This document shows, piece after piece, positions 1-10,253 of a stretch of DNA of 64,000 bases. A model generated the notes under the pieces. It did not search any database, was not told where the DNA came from, and was given only the letters and a program-made list of their open reading frames with translations. The stretch is from Mycobacterium lepromatosis (GTDB taxonomy: Bacteria > Actinomycetota > Actinomycetes > Mycobacteriales > Mycobacteriaceae): the NCBI RefSeq assembly GCF_000975265.2, contig NZ_CP083405.1, positions 2,232,001 to 2,296,000 on the forward strand, in the 5' to 3' direction. A program made the position numbers and the translations under genes. Numbering within the stretch: position 1 is the first letter of the stretch; each line of letters starts with the position of its first letter.

Positions 1-1
1 G

Positions 2-2017
2 ATGTTGCGCAAGCACGGTGTCGTCGGCAAGTTCGTCGAGTTCTACGGCGAGGGCGTGGCCGAGGTACCGCTGGCTAATCGCGCCACTCTGGGCAATATG
101 AGCCCTGAATTCGGTTCCACTGCAGCAATTTTTCCGATCGATCAAGAGACGATTAACTACCTGAGGCTCACCGGGCGCACGCCTGAGCAAGTTGCCCTGG
201 TCGAGGGTTACGCCAAAGAGCAGAGCATGTGGCACGACCCTAAGCATGAGCCGGCATTCTCCGAATACCTCGAACTAAACCTCTCCGACGTGGTGCCGTC
301 GATCGCCGGACCGAAACGTCCGCAGGACCGAATCTGTTTGGCGCAAGCCAAGTCCACGTTCCGCGCGCAAATTCCCAAGTATGTTGGTGGTGGTGGTTCG
401 TTCCACAACCAACATTCGAAGTTGGACGAGGTAGTCGAAGAGACATGCCCAGACAGCGACCTGAGGAAGCTGTCGTTCACCAACGACGATGAGATGGTAA
501 TACAATCCGCGGCCGCTCATGCAAATGGCCGAATAAGCAACCCGGTGCGCATCAAGGCACAAGAACGCGGTGAGTTCGTGCTCGACCACGGCACGGTGGT
601 GATCGCCGCAATCACATCGTGCACCAACACCTCTAATCCTGAGGTTATGTTGTGCGCGGCGTTGCTTGCCCGCAACGCCGTTGAACAGGGACTGGCCTCC
701 AAGCCATGGGTGAAGACCACGATGGCGCCGGGCTCGCAGGTGGTCAACGACTACTACGAACGGTCCGGTCTGTGGCCGTATTTAGAAAAACTCGGCTTCT
801 ATCTGGTCGGCTACGGCTGCACCACGTGTATTGGTAACTCTGGCCCACTTTCCGAGGAGATTTCGAAAGCGATCAACGACAACGACCTTTCGGTGGCCGC
901 TGTGCTGTCGGGAAACCGAAACTTCGAGGGTCGCATCAACCCCGATGTGAAGATGAACTATTTGGCCTCGCCACCGCTAGTGATCGCCTACGCGCTAGCC
1001 GGGACAATGGACTTCGACTTCGAAAGCCAGCCGTTGGACACAAATAAAAACGGCAAGGCTGTCTACTTGAAAGACATCTGGCCCTCGCAAAAAGACGTCA
1101 CCGACACCATCGCCTCGGCGATCAATCAGGAGATGTTCATCAATAACTACGCCGACGTTTTCAAGGGCGATGAACGCTGGCGTAACCTGCCAACACCAAG
1201 CGGCAATACCTTTGAGTGGGAACAGAATTCGACATATGTGCGCAAGCCTCCCTACTTCGAGGGAATGTCTGTGGAACCCAAGCCAGTGCGTAACATCACG
1301 GGAGCGCGAGTGCTGGCGCTGCTGGACGACTCGGTGACCACCGACCACATCTCCCCCGCTAGCGCCATCAAGCCGGGTACCCCAGCAGCACAATACCTCG
1401 ACGCGAACGGCGTCGACCGCAAGGACTACAACTCCTTCGGGTCGCGTCGCGGTAACCACGAAGTCATGATCCGTGGCACATTCGCCAACATCAGACTGCG
1501 CAATAGGCTGCTGGACGACGTTGCCGGCGGGTACACCCGCGACTTCACCAAGCCCGGCGCTCCGCAGGCGTTCATCTACGACGCGGCACAAAACTACGCG
1601 GCAAAAAACATTCCACTGGTGGTGCTAAGCGGCAAAGAATATGGGTCCGGATCATCGCGCGACTGGGCAGCCAAGGGCACATTGCTGTTAGGAGTGCGTG
1701 CGGTAATCGCCGAGTCGTTCGAACGCATCCACCGCTCCAACCTGATTGGTATGGGCGTTATCCCGCTGCAATTCCCGCAGGGCGAGTCGGCTTCGTCGCT
1801 CGGGCTGGACGGTACCGAAGTGTTCGAGATCAGCGGTATCGATGTGTTCAATAATGGCAAGACACCAAAGACGGTGCATGTCAAAGCCAGCAAGGCCACC
1901 GGAACCACAGTGACGTTCGACGCGGTGGTGCGCATAGACACCCCCGGTGAGGCCGACTACTATCGCAACGGCGGAATTCTGCAGTACGTGTTGCGCAGCA
2001 TACTGAAGTCGAGCTAA
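2..2017 (+). CDS. acn: Aconitate hydratase A, C-terminal 671 residues (gene begins before the window)
   Basis: Catalyses citrate to isocitrate via cis-aconitate in the TCA cycle, in the cytosol. The frame is open from base 2 to a TAA at 2015-2017 and starts inside the protein, so the first Met is internal; bacterial AcnA is about 900-940 residues. The three [4Fe-4S] cysteines are present: Cys207 in SCTNTS and Cys273/Cys276 in GYGCTTCIG (numbering from base 2). The C-terminal swivel domain follows, with the substrate-binding motif [12 protein letters not shown] near residue 546. There are no internal stops. A tetR pseudogene lies 10 bp downstream on the same strand, as in M. tuberculosis (Rv1475c-Rv1474c). 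Very secure. Confidence 0.97.
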   Translation: MLRKHGVVGKFVEFYGEGVAEVPLANRATLGNMSPEFGSTAAIFPIDQETINYLRLTGRTPEQVALVEGYAKEQSMWHDPKHEPAFSEYLELNLSDVVPSIAGPKRPQDRICLAQAKSTFRAQIPKYVGGGGSFHNQHSKLDEVVEETCPDSDLRKLSFTNDDEMVIQSAAAHANGRISNPVRIKAQERGEFVLDHGTVVIAAITSCTNTSNPEVMLCAALLARNAVEQGLASKPWVKTTMAPGSQVVNDYYERSGLWPYLEKLGFYLVGYGCTTCIGNSGPLSEEISKAINDNDLSVAAVLSGNRNFEGRINPDVKMNYLASPPLVIAYALAGTMDFDFESQPLDTNKNGKAVYLKDIWPSQKDVTDTIASAINQEMFINNYADVFKGDERWRNLPTPSGNTFEWEQNSTYVRKPPYFEGMSVEPKPVRNITGARVLALLDDSVTTDHISPASAIKPGTPAAQYLDANGVDRKDYNSFGSRRGNHEVMIRGTFANIRLRNRLLDDVAGGYTRDFTKPGAPQAFIYDAAQNYAAKNIPLVVLSGKEYGSGSSRDWAAKGTLLLGVRAVIAESFERIHRSNLIGMGVIPLQFPQGESASSLGLDGTEVFEISGIDVFNNGKTPKTVHVKASKATGTTVTFDAVVRIDTPGEADYYRNGGILQYVLRSILKSS

Positions 2018-2027
2018 TCCATTACCC

Positions 2028-2592
2028 GTGCCCAAAGTCAGTGAAGACCATCTGGCGTATCGTCGCCGTCGAATCCTCGACGGCGCCCGCCGTTACTTTG
2101 CCGAATATGGCTATGACAAGGCCACCGTAGGTCGACTGGAACAAGCAATCGGAACATCACGCGGCGCGACCTTCCATCATTTCCGGAACAAGTACACAAC
2201 TGTTTTTCGCCTTGGTCCACGAAGATGCCGAGCGGATGGCCGATGTCGCGGCACGCTCAGGTCTGATTCAGATGATGCGCGACATGCTCGCCACACCCGA
2301 CCAGTTCGACTAGCTGGTCACCAGGTTGGAAATCACCCGAAAGTTGCGAACCGACAGAGCATTCAGTCGCGAATGGGCAAAATACTCCGCGGAGTTGACC
2401 GCGGCGACAACGGATAGACTGCATCAACAAACAGAGGCCGACCGGGTGCGTGACGATGTTCCGAGCTACGTACTGCAATGCTACCCAAACCTGGTTGTGG
2501 ATGGATTGCTAGCCCGATTGGCGTCCGGAGAAAATCCGCAGCGGCTCGGCGCGATCCTGAACTTAGTAGAGAACTCGGTGCGCCGCAGGTAA
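2028..2592 (+). pseudogene. TetR-family regulator, broken (Rv1474c-type)
   Basis: The N-terminal helix-turn-helix domain reads well from 2028 (motifs RRRRILDGARRYFAEYGY and SRGATFHHFRNK). The frame is then lost near 2195-2206: the continuation LVHEDAERMADVAARSG sits in another frame, which runs to 2592 but carries a TAG at 2311-2313. The gene therefore has at least one frameshift and one nonsense mutation. Its position just after acn on the same strand matches the TetR repressor beside acn in M. tuberculosis, which is linked to iron-responsive acn expression there. If so, local control of acn by this protein is lost here. Family call is firm; the regulatory role is inferred from synteny. Confidence 0.85.
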
Positions 2593-2994
2593 ATTCTGCC
2601 GGTGGTGAAACCACAAGCTGGAGAGCACCGACCACTTGCGGGGGGAACGGCACTGCAATCACGGGGACAGGATCTCGCAGTGACGCTACACTCGTGGCTA
2701 GCCCACCAGCAGAACTAACGTGGCCGAGCGCGGTGGTTGAGACCGGCCACAACTACGCATTGTGGTGCCCGACTCGCGCATCATGCGGTGAATGGGGATC
2801 TGTATGACTTGCCGGTGGTGGCCACCGGGCTGAGGATACTGGCCCCCACCCCCATAGGCATGCCACAATTCATCGCACGCCTTCTTCGGGTTCCTAATCA
2901 CGCCTCCACGCCCTAAGTTCATAGCGTATAGAACCCGTCGGCCGCTGCGGGGCCACTTTGGCTGAAAAGGCCTGCACGGTCGGCCTTCAATCGA
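2593..2994. other. Intergenic stretch without a recognisable gene
   Basis: Lies between the tetR pseudogene and the convergent ABC-F gene. The minus strand keeps a 74-codon open stretch (2698-2922) with no family I recognise. M. tuberculosis has a very small gene (Rv1473A) at this place, so this may be its remnant, but I cannot show it. Confidence 0.4.
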
Positions 2995-4632
2995 TCAGGA
3001 CAATTCAATGAGATCTTGATACTCGTCGGACCAATAGTCTTCAGTGCCGTCAGGCAGCAGCACGACGCGTTGCGGATCCAGCGCCTTTGCCGCTCCGGGG
3101 TCGTGCGTTACCAATACCACTGCACCCTGATAACTACACAACGCATCGAGCACCTGCTTGCGCGACGCGGGATCGAGATTGTTGGTCGGTTCGTCGAGTA
3201 GTAGCACGTTAGCCGTGGACGCCACCAGGCCTGCGAGTGCGAGTCGGGTCTTCTCACCACCGGAAAGGGTGCCAGCCAGTTGGTCGAGCTGTGGGCCGCT
3301 GAACATGAAAGCGCCGAGCAGGCCGCGCAAATCCTGTTCGCCGGACTCGGGTGCAGCGTGCCGGATGTTCTGCCAGACGGTGTCTTCGTTATCGAGCGTG
3401 TCATGTTCCTGCGCGAAATAGCCGATCCGCAAACCGTGTCCAGGTTCCAGCCTGCCGACGTCGGGCTTCTCGACGCCGGCCAGCACTCGCAACAGCGTGG
3501 TCTTGCCGGCGCCGTTGAGGCCCAGCACGACCACTCGCGAACCGCGGTCAATAGCCAGATCGACACCAGTGAACACTTCAAGGGAACCGTACGTCTTGCT
3601 TAATCCCCTGGCAACCAGCGGCGTGCGCCCGCACGCCGCTGGTGTAGGAAACTTGATCTGAGCCACCTTTTCGACGACCCGTTCCTCGTCGAGTGCTGCC
3701 ACCATTCGATTGGCTCGACGCAACATATTTTGAGCCGCAACCGCTTTGGTTGCCTTAACACCCATCTTGGCGGCTTGCTTCCGCAAAGCAGTGGCCTTGC
3801 GTTCAGCGTTGACGCGTTCTCGGCGGCGGCGCTGCTCGTCGGTGGCCCGGGAGTCGAGGTACTGGTGCCAGTCCATGTTGTAGACATCAACCTTGCCGAG
3901 CACGGCGTCCAGGAACCACACACGGTTGACGACATCAGCGATCAACTCGACGTTGTGGCTGATCACTACCAGTCCACCGGTGTGCGAACGCAAGAATTCT
4001 CGCAGCCACCCAAGCGAGTCGGCATCGAGGTGGTTGGTTGGCTCATCGAGCAGGAGCGTGGTTCCCGAACCGGAAGCACCGGCTCCTCGTTCGGATGCTG
4101 CGAACAGAATGCGCGCCAGCTCTACCCGACGGCGCTGACCTCCCGACAAGGTGCGCAACTGCTGGACCAGTACCCGTTCAGGCAGACCTAGACTCGCGCA
4201 TATCCGGCCAGCTTCACTTTCGGCGCTATAGCCTCCCAACGCAACGAATCGCTCCTCGAGCTGGCTGTAGCGACGGATTGCACGGTCACGCACATCGTCG
4301 TCGGCTATCTCGGCCATCAAAGCCTGCTGCTTTTCTAGATCGGTTAGCAGCACGTCCAACCCGCGGGCGGACAGCACCCGTTCTCGGGCTAACACGTCAA
4401 GATTGCCCTCTTTGGGATCTTGTGGCAGGTAACCAATCTCGCCGGTCCGAGTGACCGACCCGGCATAGGGTTCAGTTGCCCCTGCCAAAATGCGCAGGGT
4501 GGTGGTCTTGCCTGCGCCGTTGCGTCCAACCAGACCAATGCGGTCGCCGGGCTGCACGCGTAAGTCCGGACCGTCGGGTGAGAGCAAGATGCGCGCACCA
4601 GCCCGGACCTCAAGGTCCGTGGCCGTGATCAC
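2995..4632 (-). CDS. ABC-F family ATP-binding protein (Rv1473-type)
   Basis: A soluble 545-residue protein with two ABC domains and no membrane segments, the ABC-F layout. These proteins act on ribosomes (translation factors or antibiotic protection) rather than in transport. Domain 1: Walker A GRNGAGKT at 36-43, signature LSGGQ at 162-166, Walker B LLLDEPTNHLD at 193-203. A basic, helical linker (about 260-310, rich in Arg/Lys/Ala) joins domain 2: Walker A GLNGAGKT at 371-378, LSGGE at 456-460, LLLDEPTNNLD at 477-487. Both catalytic Glu residues are present. The ATG at 4630-4632 lies 28 bp after the end of the dead echA12. It is intact, so probably still used; substrate or drug specificity cannot be read. 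Confidence 0.93.
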   Translation of the reverse strand: MITATDLEVRAGARILLSPDGPDLRVQPGDRIGLVGRNGAGKTTTLRILAGATEPYAGSVTRTGEIGYLPQDPKEGNLDVLARERVLSARGLDVLLTDLEKQQALMAEIADDDVRDRAIRRYSQLEERFVALGGYSAESEAGRICASLGLPERVLVQQLRTLSGGQRRRVELARILFAASERGAGASGSGTTLLLDEPTNHLDADSLGWLREFLRSHTGGLVVISHNVELIADVVNRVWFLDAVLGKVDVYNMDWHQYLDSRATDEQRRRRERVNAERKATALRKQAAKMGVKATKAVAAQNMLRRANRMVAALDEERVVEKVAQIKFPTPAACGRTPLVARGLSKTYGSLEVFTGVDLAIDRGSRVVVLGLNGAGKTTLLRVLAGVEKPDVGRLEPGHGLRIGYFAQEHDTLDNEDTVWQNIRHAAPESGEQDLRGLLGAFMFSGPQLDQLAGTLSGGEKTRLALAGLVASTANVLLLDEPTNNLDPASRKQVLDALCSYQGAVVLVTHDPGAAKALDPQRVVLLPDGTEDYWSDEYQDLIELS

Positions 4633-4659
4633 ATTCGGCTCTCCTTGTGTTGATCATCG

Positions 4660-5483
4660 TCACTTGTCTTCGGTAAACACTGCCGGCCGCTTCTCTACGC
4701 CCTCCGACCAACCGCTTCTTCAACGTTGGCGGTGAGTTAGCCGAACGAAAAGATGTCCCAGACCCTTGGCCTGCATGTAGCTTCTTAGGGTAGCGGCGTC
4801 TAGTCCACTCCAGGGTTGTGCGTTTGGTCAACTCAATTCTTAGCCGGAAGAACGCCGCGATCTGCGCAGCAATCACGTGCCAGGCGTCTAACAGCTGCTC
4901 GTCTAGCACTTGGCAGGACACCAGGACGATCCGTTCGGCCTATTCGGGGACAGTACTGCGACCGGCCAGCATGATGTCGACCGCACGCGAGGATCCAATG
5001 TCACGGGGCAATAAATAACTAAGCCCCAGTTGGCTGACAATTAGCCGGTTGTTAATGCTCGCGGCCCAGAGTAGAAGGTGGCGGAGACCACCCGGACAGC
5101 AGCCGCCAATGCCAAGCTTAGCCCACCACCGATGGCTGGACCATTGACCGCGGCGATCACCGGTTGATGCAAACTGGCGCAGCGTCAAGATAACGTCGTC
5201 GAGAAGCTCTATGGAGCGCAGCGCATATGTCGTCCGGGTTAATCCGTCGACGTACGGCCCCGCTCCCGCGGACTTGCGATCAGCACCCGACGAACAACCT
5301 CTGCCTGCCCCGGTCAACACGATCACTCGCACCGAATTGTCGTAAGTGACATTCTCGAGCGCGCTTGAACGGCACCATGGATATCAAACGGCATTGGAGT
5401 TCATCCGTTCCCGACCGGTTGAGGGTTATTAACGCGATACCCGGCCACAGGTGGTCAACAAGTACGAAAGGCACCGTTGACAA
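4660..5483 (-). pseudogene. echA12: Enoyl-CoA hydratase/isomerase family (EchA12-type), broken
   Basis: The crotonase fold can be followed in several frames: VLVDHLWPGIALITLNR at the start, VIVLTGAGRGCSSGAD (oxyanion-hole motif; the usual Phe is Cys), GLSYLLPRDIGSSRA, then VLDEQLLDAWHVIAA and IELTKRT in the shifted C-terminal part. The gene ends with VFTEDK and a TGA at 4660-4662. Frameshifts lie near 5340, within 5100-5170 and near 4920. It would have hydrated enoyl-CoA esters in fatty-acid oxidation. It stands directly before the ABC-F gene, as Rv1472-Rv1473 do in M. tuberculosis, and the two were probably co-transcribed. Confidence 0.85.
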
Positions 5484-5552
5484 TTAACGCGTCAGGCGTC
5501 CGCCCACGGTAGCATGATGAATTTACACCAGCTCCGCTCACACACGTTCTGG

Positions 5553-5935
5553 TTAGACCTGTTCGGCTGGCGTAACCCCATACTCGTAGTCGGAGACGTC
5601 GAAGGCCTTAATTTGTTGCACCAAATCCAAGTACTCCGGCACCGCCGGCGACAGGCCCCAACGTGGCTAAACATCAGCTTACCCTTCTTGAAGGCTATCA
5701 ACGTGGGGATGAATCGGATCTGGGCTGTTGATGCCAGTTGCCGTTCGGCATTGGTGTCTACTTTTAAGTGCGCGATGTCAGAGTGCTTCTCCGACTACGC
5801 GTGGAACATCGGCACAAACGCTCGACACACTGCACACCAGGACACCCAAAAGGCGACAAGCACCATGTCGTTGCCATTGCTGGTTTCGTGTTTAACTGTT
5901 CAGCAATAAGGTCCCGTCTAGTCCAACGTCGCGCC
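5553..5935 (-). pseudogene. trxB1: Thioredoxin, broken (TrxB1-type)
   Basis: Pieces in two frames reconstruct a thioredoxin: DLIAEQLNTKPAM, then NDMVLVAFWVSWCAVCRAF, then AQIRFIPTLIAFKKGKL (cis-Pro region), and a tail VQQIKAFDVSDYEYGV ending in TAA at 5553-5555. The redox centre reads WCAVC instead of the usual WCGPC, and the chain is frameshifted just before it and has a stop after it. The order ctpD, trx, echA12, ABC-F matches Rv1469-Rv1473. The gene cannot make a working protein-disulfide reductase. Confidence 0.8.
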
Positions 5936-6400
5936 CCGACGCTGTGTTCTCGGACCATTCACCACCTCAGCACACATGTCAGACGCCGCAGCCCGCCATG
6001 ACCGGTTGGTGGACAAACCCATGCCGCTGAGCACCGTCGACCTTTCGTGACTGGCCATACCCAGCGGCAACCGGTGACTGCCCAAACAAATCCCACAACA
6101 CCAAACGGTGATAAAGGCGGTCGCGATCGCCAGACTGACGGTCACGACACGGTGGGCCCATCGCGCTAACCCGATAATCGGGATAGTATGAGATTTATAA
6201 CGGACGGTGATACCGTAGGCGGTTTTGAAGCGCGAGGTCGGCCTTGGCGCCCACCGCGACGGACACGTAGGCAGCAGCCATAGTGGAAGCGTCGTTGACA
6301 CCGACGATGAGCGCGGTGACCTGCGACAGCTTGGGTAGCGAAACCACCGGCCCGTCGGAGCACGGTACTACAGCCTGCGAATGCTCGAATCCGACTGCCA
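5918..6400 (-). pseudogene. ctpD: P1B-type metal-transporting ATPase CtpD, C-terminal remnant
   Basis: Only the end of a P-type ATPase survives. ALIVGVNDASTMAAA corresponds to the conserved VGDGxNDAPALA hinge motif, but the Asp-Gly pair is missing. SVAVGAKADLALQ follows, then a frameshifted last transmembrane part (HTIPIIGLAR, LAIATAFITVW, GLSTNRSWRAAAS). The phosphorylation (DKTGT) and CPC-type metal motifs are absent. An unrelated plus-strand remnant begins where the rest should be, so most of the gene was deleted. The tail overlaps the trx pseudogene, as expected for the neighbouring genes Rv1469-1471. Confidence 0.75.
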
Positions 6401-6752
6401 AGCCGAGCAATTGGCAAACCACCGACAGCGTTACGGGAGATTTGCCGCGCAACTGGCTGAAGTTGGAATCATCGCATCCGGCACCTTCATCCAGCTCAGC
6501 ACCCACTGCAGCACACCCAACTGCCGTTTACACACCAACCCGCCCCAGCTCCACAGCCCCCTACCACCAACGGACAACCAAGGTGGCCGGCAAGACCGTC
6601 ACACCCGACGGCTCACCGACCGCAATGACGCGCTCTACACCGAATGGACCGTCAACAACCAGCGGATCCGTCAACTACATCACACAGATATGTGCAATCA
6701 ACGATCGTGCAGCTAAACTCATCCTCCTCCCCGACAGCGCAACCTCGGGTTA
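6381..6752 (+). pseudogene. DUF6788-like mobile-element-associated protein, broken
   Basis: Three frames together give a short protein resembling a Cys-rich family often found beside transposases: QLAEVGIIASGTFIQLSTHC, STPNCRLHTNPPQLHSP, YHQRTTKVAGKTV, TRRLTDRNDALYTEW and AINDRAAKLIL. The family core is CGKPxCRCxxDPPxxHGP-xxxWTxKxxGKTVTRRL; the second Cys and the HxDPP-like part are visible. At least three frameshifts are needed. It abuts the truncated ctpD and so may mark the edge of an inserted element. The family name is from memory. Confidence 0.5.
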
Positions 6753-6798
6753 AAAGTCAAGCGTAGAGCGTGGCCGATAGGTTAGGCTGACGCCATAA

Positions 6799-8020
6799 TG
6801 CTGGCCAAGAAGAGGTTGGCACAACGCTTAAACCTAGTGCTAGAGATGGTGATGTTATTCAGCCAGAGCGACCGACTCACCCAGAATTCCGCTTACGGCT
6901 CCTAGCTGCTCAGGCAAGTCTCGTATAAGACCAGCAACATCGCCGCCAGACGCATTCAAGTCATCTTAGCCGTTTTCATCGCCGAGGCGAACCTGACCGG
7001 AATCGCCGTCGTCGTGCGGCCAGTGACAGTGGACGTTTCCAAAGCGAACGTGTTTAACTAAGCGCCGTTGTAGATCACTGTTGTGGCCGTCCCCGCCTAC
7101 ATCGTCCCGGCGATCGTTCTAAGTACCTAAGTGGATTACCCGGCGAAGCATGATCACGCTGCGCTGGAACAGCAAAATATAGCAAACTCTGCCCCGCCGA
7201 CAAGCGCAACATCTTCCTGGCTCCGTTGTGGATGGTGATCGCCTACCTGATTCTGTGGAGATTAGAGGCAAAACATACATGCTCACTCTACGTACTGGCC
7301 AACCACATGTTCATTCCGCGGTTCCTCTTTTCGGTGAACGCTTCAGGTGTCTTAGTCGCCAGCAATTGCTTTCTGCATCACTAAATTCGCTCTACGCCTG
7401 GTGGCTACCCAAGCACTCGAGGCAGGAGACCCCCACGACAGATAACTGCAGGCATATGGTCCGGACCATCATGGTGCGGCTGCTCGGTTCAGACGTTTCT
7501 GCAGTAAGCAGCGCCCTGATGATGATCTCCCAGACACTGATACACAATCTCATCACAACCCTGCTCGGGTTCAGAGTGCTGCTCATGTCAACAACAACAC
7601 TGTATCTGCGGATTCATCCGAAGTCTAATGTAAAACCTGGCCTGGTAGACAGCGACACCGGTGCGGGGGTGGTGCGCACGGCGCTTAAGCGCGTGAAAGA
7701 GTGCGACCTGGGGTCGGGTATACGCCGAGACCGAACTTGGTGAACTGCAGCGTAATTTCAACACGATGGTCGACGGTCTGCGTGAGCGCGAGCGGGTGCG
7801 TGATCTTTTCGGCCGCTATGTCAGGCGCCCAGTCGCCGCTGCCGAACGCAAACGACCAAAACTGGGCGCAGCTGAACACCACGTCGCCGTCACTTGCGTC
7901 GACATCGTCGGCTCCACGCAACCGGCTACCAGCAGCCAGCCTGCGGCCAACATCGTCAAACTACTCCATCGGTTCTTCGCGATCGGCTGTCGAGGAAGTG
8001 GACGCTGCAAAGGGTTTACT
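6799..8020 (+). pseudogene. Membrane-bound class III adenylate cyclase (Rv1318c/19c/20c-type), truncated and broken
   Basis: The region reads as an N-terminal membrane module (RIQVILAVFIAEANLTGIAV, NTFLAP-like, ANHMFIPRFLFSVNASGVL), a HAMP linker (ETELGELQRNFNTMVDGLRERERVRDLFGRYV) and the start of the cyclase domain (AVTCVDIVGSTQPATS, IVKLLHRFFAI). The first metal-binding Asp of the VDIVGS motif is present. Many frameshifts and stops occur (for example near 6903, 7060, 7690 and 7800). After EEVDAAKGL near 8015 the similarity ends and IS3-type transposase sequence begins, so the catalytic domain lost its second half. These proteins would make cAMP at the membrane. Confidence 0.8.
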
Positions 8021-8440
8021 ATACCGCGTTTTGTGTGGACGTGTTCTCCCCCAGCATCCTGGGCCGGCCGGTGATGACCAGCAAGATCGCGGTGCTTGGT
8101 CACATCGGTGCTTGATCAGGCACTGCTCACCCGCTATTGCACATAGCTCCGTGTCCCTATAACGGGTTTGATTCACCACGTAGACACAAGGGGAAAGCGG
8201 GAAGTCGGTATACGTCGATCAGCGTTCACCGAGGCGCTGCACGAGGCCGGTATCGTCGGGTCCATCAGCAGTGACCGCGACTTTTTGTGCATCGGTTGTG
8301 GGGTTCGGGCTGTAGGACGGTACAAATCTGAGTTAATCGACTAGCGTCCAACCTTCACCGGTCGCGTCGAACTAGAACGGGACACCGCCTCCTGAGTGCA
8401 CTGGCACAACACGATCAGACTCCACCTCATCAATCCCAAT
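8021..8440 (+). mobile_element. IS3-family transposase (OrfB) C-terminal fragment
   Basis: Frame pieces match the rve/DDE integrase core of IS3-family OrfB: FCVDVFSPSILG (cf. VDVFSRRIVGW), TSVLDQALL, GLIHHVDT and SRYTSI (cf. GLIHHSDxGSQYTS), FTEALHEAGIVGSIS (cf. FTEALxEAGIxxSxG), YKSELID followed by a TAG at 8342-8344, and VHWHNTIRLH (cf. WVxWYNxxRLH). At least two frameshifts occur. No orfA, terminal repeats or target duplication could be seen. It lies directly at the truncated end of the cyclase gene. Confidence 0.7.
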
Positions 8441-8584
8441 ACCGACCACCAGTCGCATACGAACAGCGCTACCATCAGACAGTCACCCCGACCGAAATGA
8501 CATGAACCGATAATCTCCGACAACACCAGAACAGTTCAACATGTCATGTGTGGTGCACGCCGAAATGAAGAAAGATAGTCAAGG

Positions 8585-9514
8585 TCAAGTTTCGATCGCC
8601 CAGATTTGATACGGATCGATTGTTGTCACCCCAGGAAAAATGTGAAGGCCGAAGTCACGCAAGGAACCATCGGCAGATTCTAAATGAGGTCCCTGCGAAC
8701 TAGCTCTTACGATGGAAGCGATCCGCCGCTCTTGGCTTTGGCGCGGGTCGTTCACACCAGACAATCGTGACCGTGTGGGTCTGAGGCGGCGGAAAGTGAA
8801 TGTTTGATGCACCTAGCTGACCGACTTTGACCGTCCACACTTGCACCGAGCGGTCGATGCACATCCTAGCTACCCTGGTTGGTGAACCACAGGACCGCTA
8901 GATTGGCGCTGAGCTCGCCGAACCCATAGACACCAACGTAGCCGTCATCACTCCCAGCCCAAGACGCCGCCGTTGCGAGGTAGGCAACGTGTGTCATGTC
9001 GGGAACAAGCGCGAACGGGTCTGGTGTGACGGCCGGCTGGCCAGGCGGTAGCTGACCGCCATAGATCACCCGATGCAAGCGCTTGTCCCATCTTGTCCCA
9101 TGAATTATCAACGCACAATCGTGATTCGGTCATCAACAGCCAACAAGTGCCGACGCTTGCCGCACTTGGCGAGCAATAATAAATGTTATCGGCAATTGCT
9201 GACGACAGTATTGTATAATTGTTGACGACAGCGACATTGCCCTGTGAAGGTGCCTCTTGGTCACAGTCGATCGGTTGGCCACCGGATCCGACAGCCACCG
9301 CTATGATCACGTTGGTGGGTGCCAGGTCAGCAACCGCCAATATCCTCCTGATGCGACAATCGCCAGCGTCATCAGGGCAATCGGCATTACGACCAGTCGC
9401 AATATACTGTCCCACCGGGCATGCGGCTCCAACCTCCTCCGTCACTGAATTGGTCCAACTTGTCCTTCCTAAGCCAGGTGTCGGCATGCACAGATCTAGC
9501 AACAGCAGGTACAT
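8585..9514 (-). pseudogene. Unrecognised degenerate coding stretch
   Basis: Minus-strand frames stay open over parts of this stretch (8866-9111, 8948-9514) with protein-like composition, such as DPFALVPDMTHVAYLATAA and GYVGVYGFGELSANLAVLW. I recognise no family. It points away from the cutinase pseudogene that starts at 9530 on the other strand. It may be one decayed gene or chance openness. Confidence 0.25.
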
Positions 9515-9529
9515 GAATCGCTAAACATC

Positions 9530-10253
9530 ATGCCGTGCGCTCTTTGCTTACCTAATAAATCGACTGCTGTTGGTCTAGCGGCAGTCGCAATCGCAGCAGG
9601 GTCCTTACGTTCTACTGCCGCTGTAGTGCCCCTCCGAGGATGTCGAGGCCAAGTGATCGGCTACTGTGGAGCAAATTATCCGCAGATAGAGGTCGTCTTT
9701 ACCCGCGGCCGGCTGGCATAACCAGGAACAAGCCATACTCGACAATGCATTATATCAACAGGGCACTCATCAACACGCTAGAATCCAAAGCCAAAGGTAA
9801 AAAATTGGCGCATACACCGTGAAGTACCTCGCCGATACGGAGGTCGACCGTAGACGCCAATAAGATGAGCCGACACATCGAGTACATGGTCGGTGGTTGT
9901 CTCGAAACTCGACTGGTACTGGGATGGCTACTCACGGGATGCGGCGGGCACCAATGTGGTGTTCACGGTACCTATCGCGGCGTTTGATTTTGACCAGCAC
10001 CTCTCGGCCGGTGCCGATCAGCACATTGATTGCCGCCGTCACGTTGTTCGACAACGGGAGCCAATGTATGGGTCCGATCACGGACTTCAACCCGCTCTAC
10101 GAGGACAGGAATATAGAGTTGTGCCACAGCACCGATCCCGTCTCGTACCCGGCTGACCCGCACACCTGGCAAGACAATTGACCACAACATCTCGCGAATG
10201 CGTACGTTCAGGCAGTTGTGGTCAACCAGGACGCCGACTTCGTGGCCAGCTAG
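9530..10253 (+). pseudogene. Secreted cutinase-like esterase (Culp family), broken
   Basis: An alanine-rich, signal-peptide-like start (AVGLAAVAIAAGSL) leads to YPQIEVVFTRG (cutinase CPxxEVVFARGT), MSRHIEYMV, VPIAAFDFDQHLSAGADQHI, AAVTLFDNGS, GPITDFNPLYEDRNIELCHS (the Asp/Cys segment) and the tail NAYVQAVVVNQDADFVAS, ending in a TAG at 10251-10253. A TGG codon became TGA just before PQHL. Several frameshifts lie near 9720, 9880-9900 and 10020, and the GYSQG catalytic serine motif is not readable. Members hydrolyse esters outside the cell. Which of the several mycobacterial paralogues this is cannot be told. Confidence 0.8.

Noticed and set aside
995..1591. 198-codon open frame on the minus strand opposite acn
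   Set aside because: Shadow of the strongly coded aconitase frame; composition is that of an antisense frame and no family motif appears.
7228..7743. 171-codon plus-strand frame
   Set aside because: Only one of several frames of the adenylate cyclase pseudogene; the readable cyclase residues switch frames within it.
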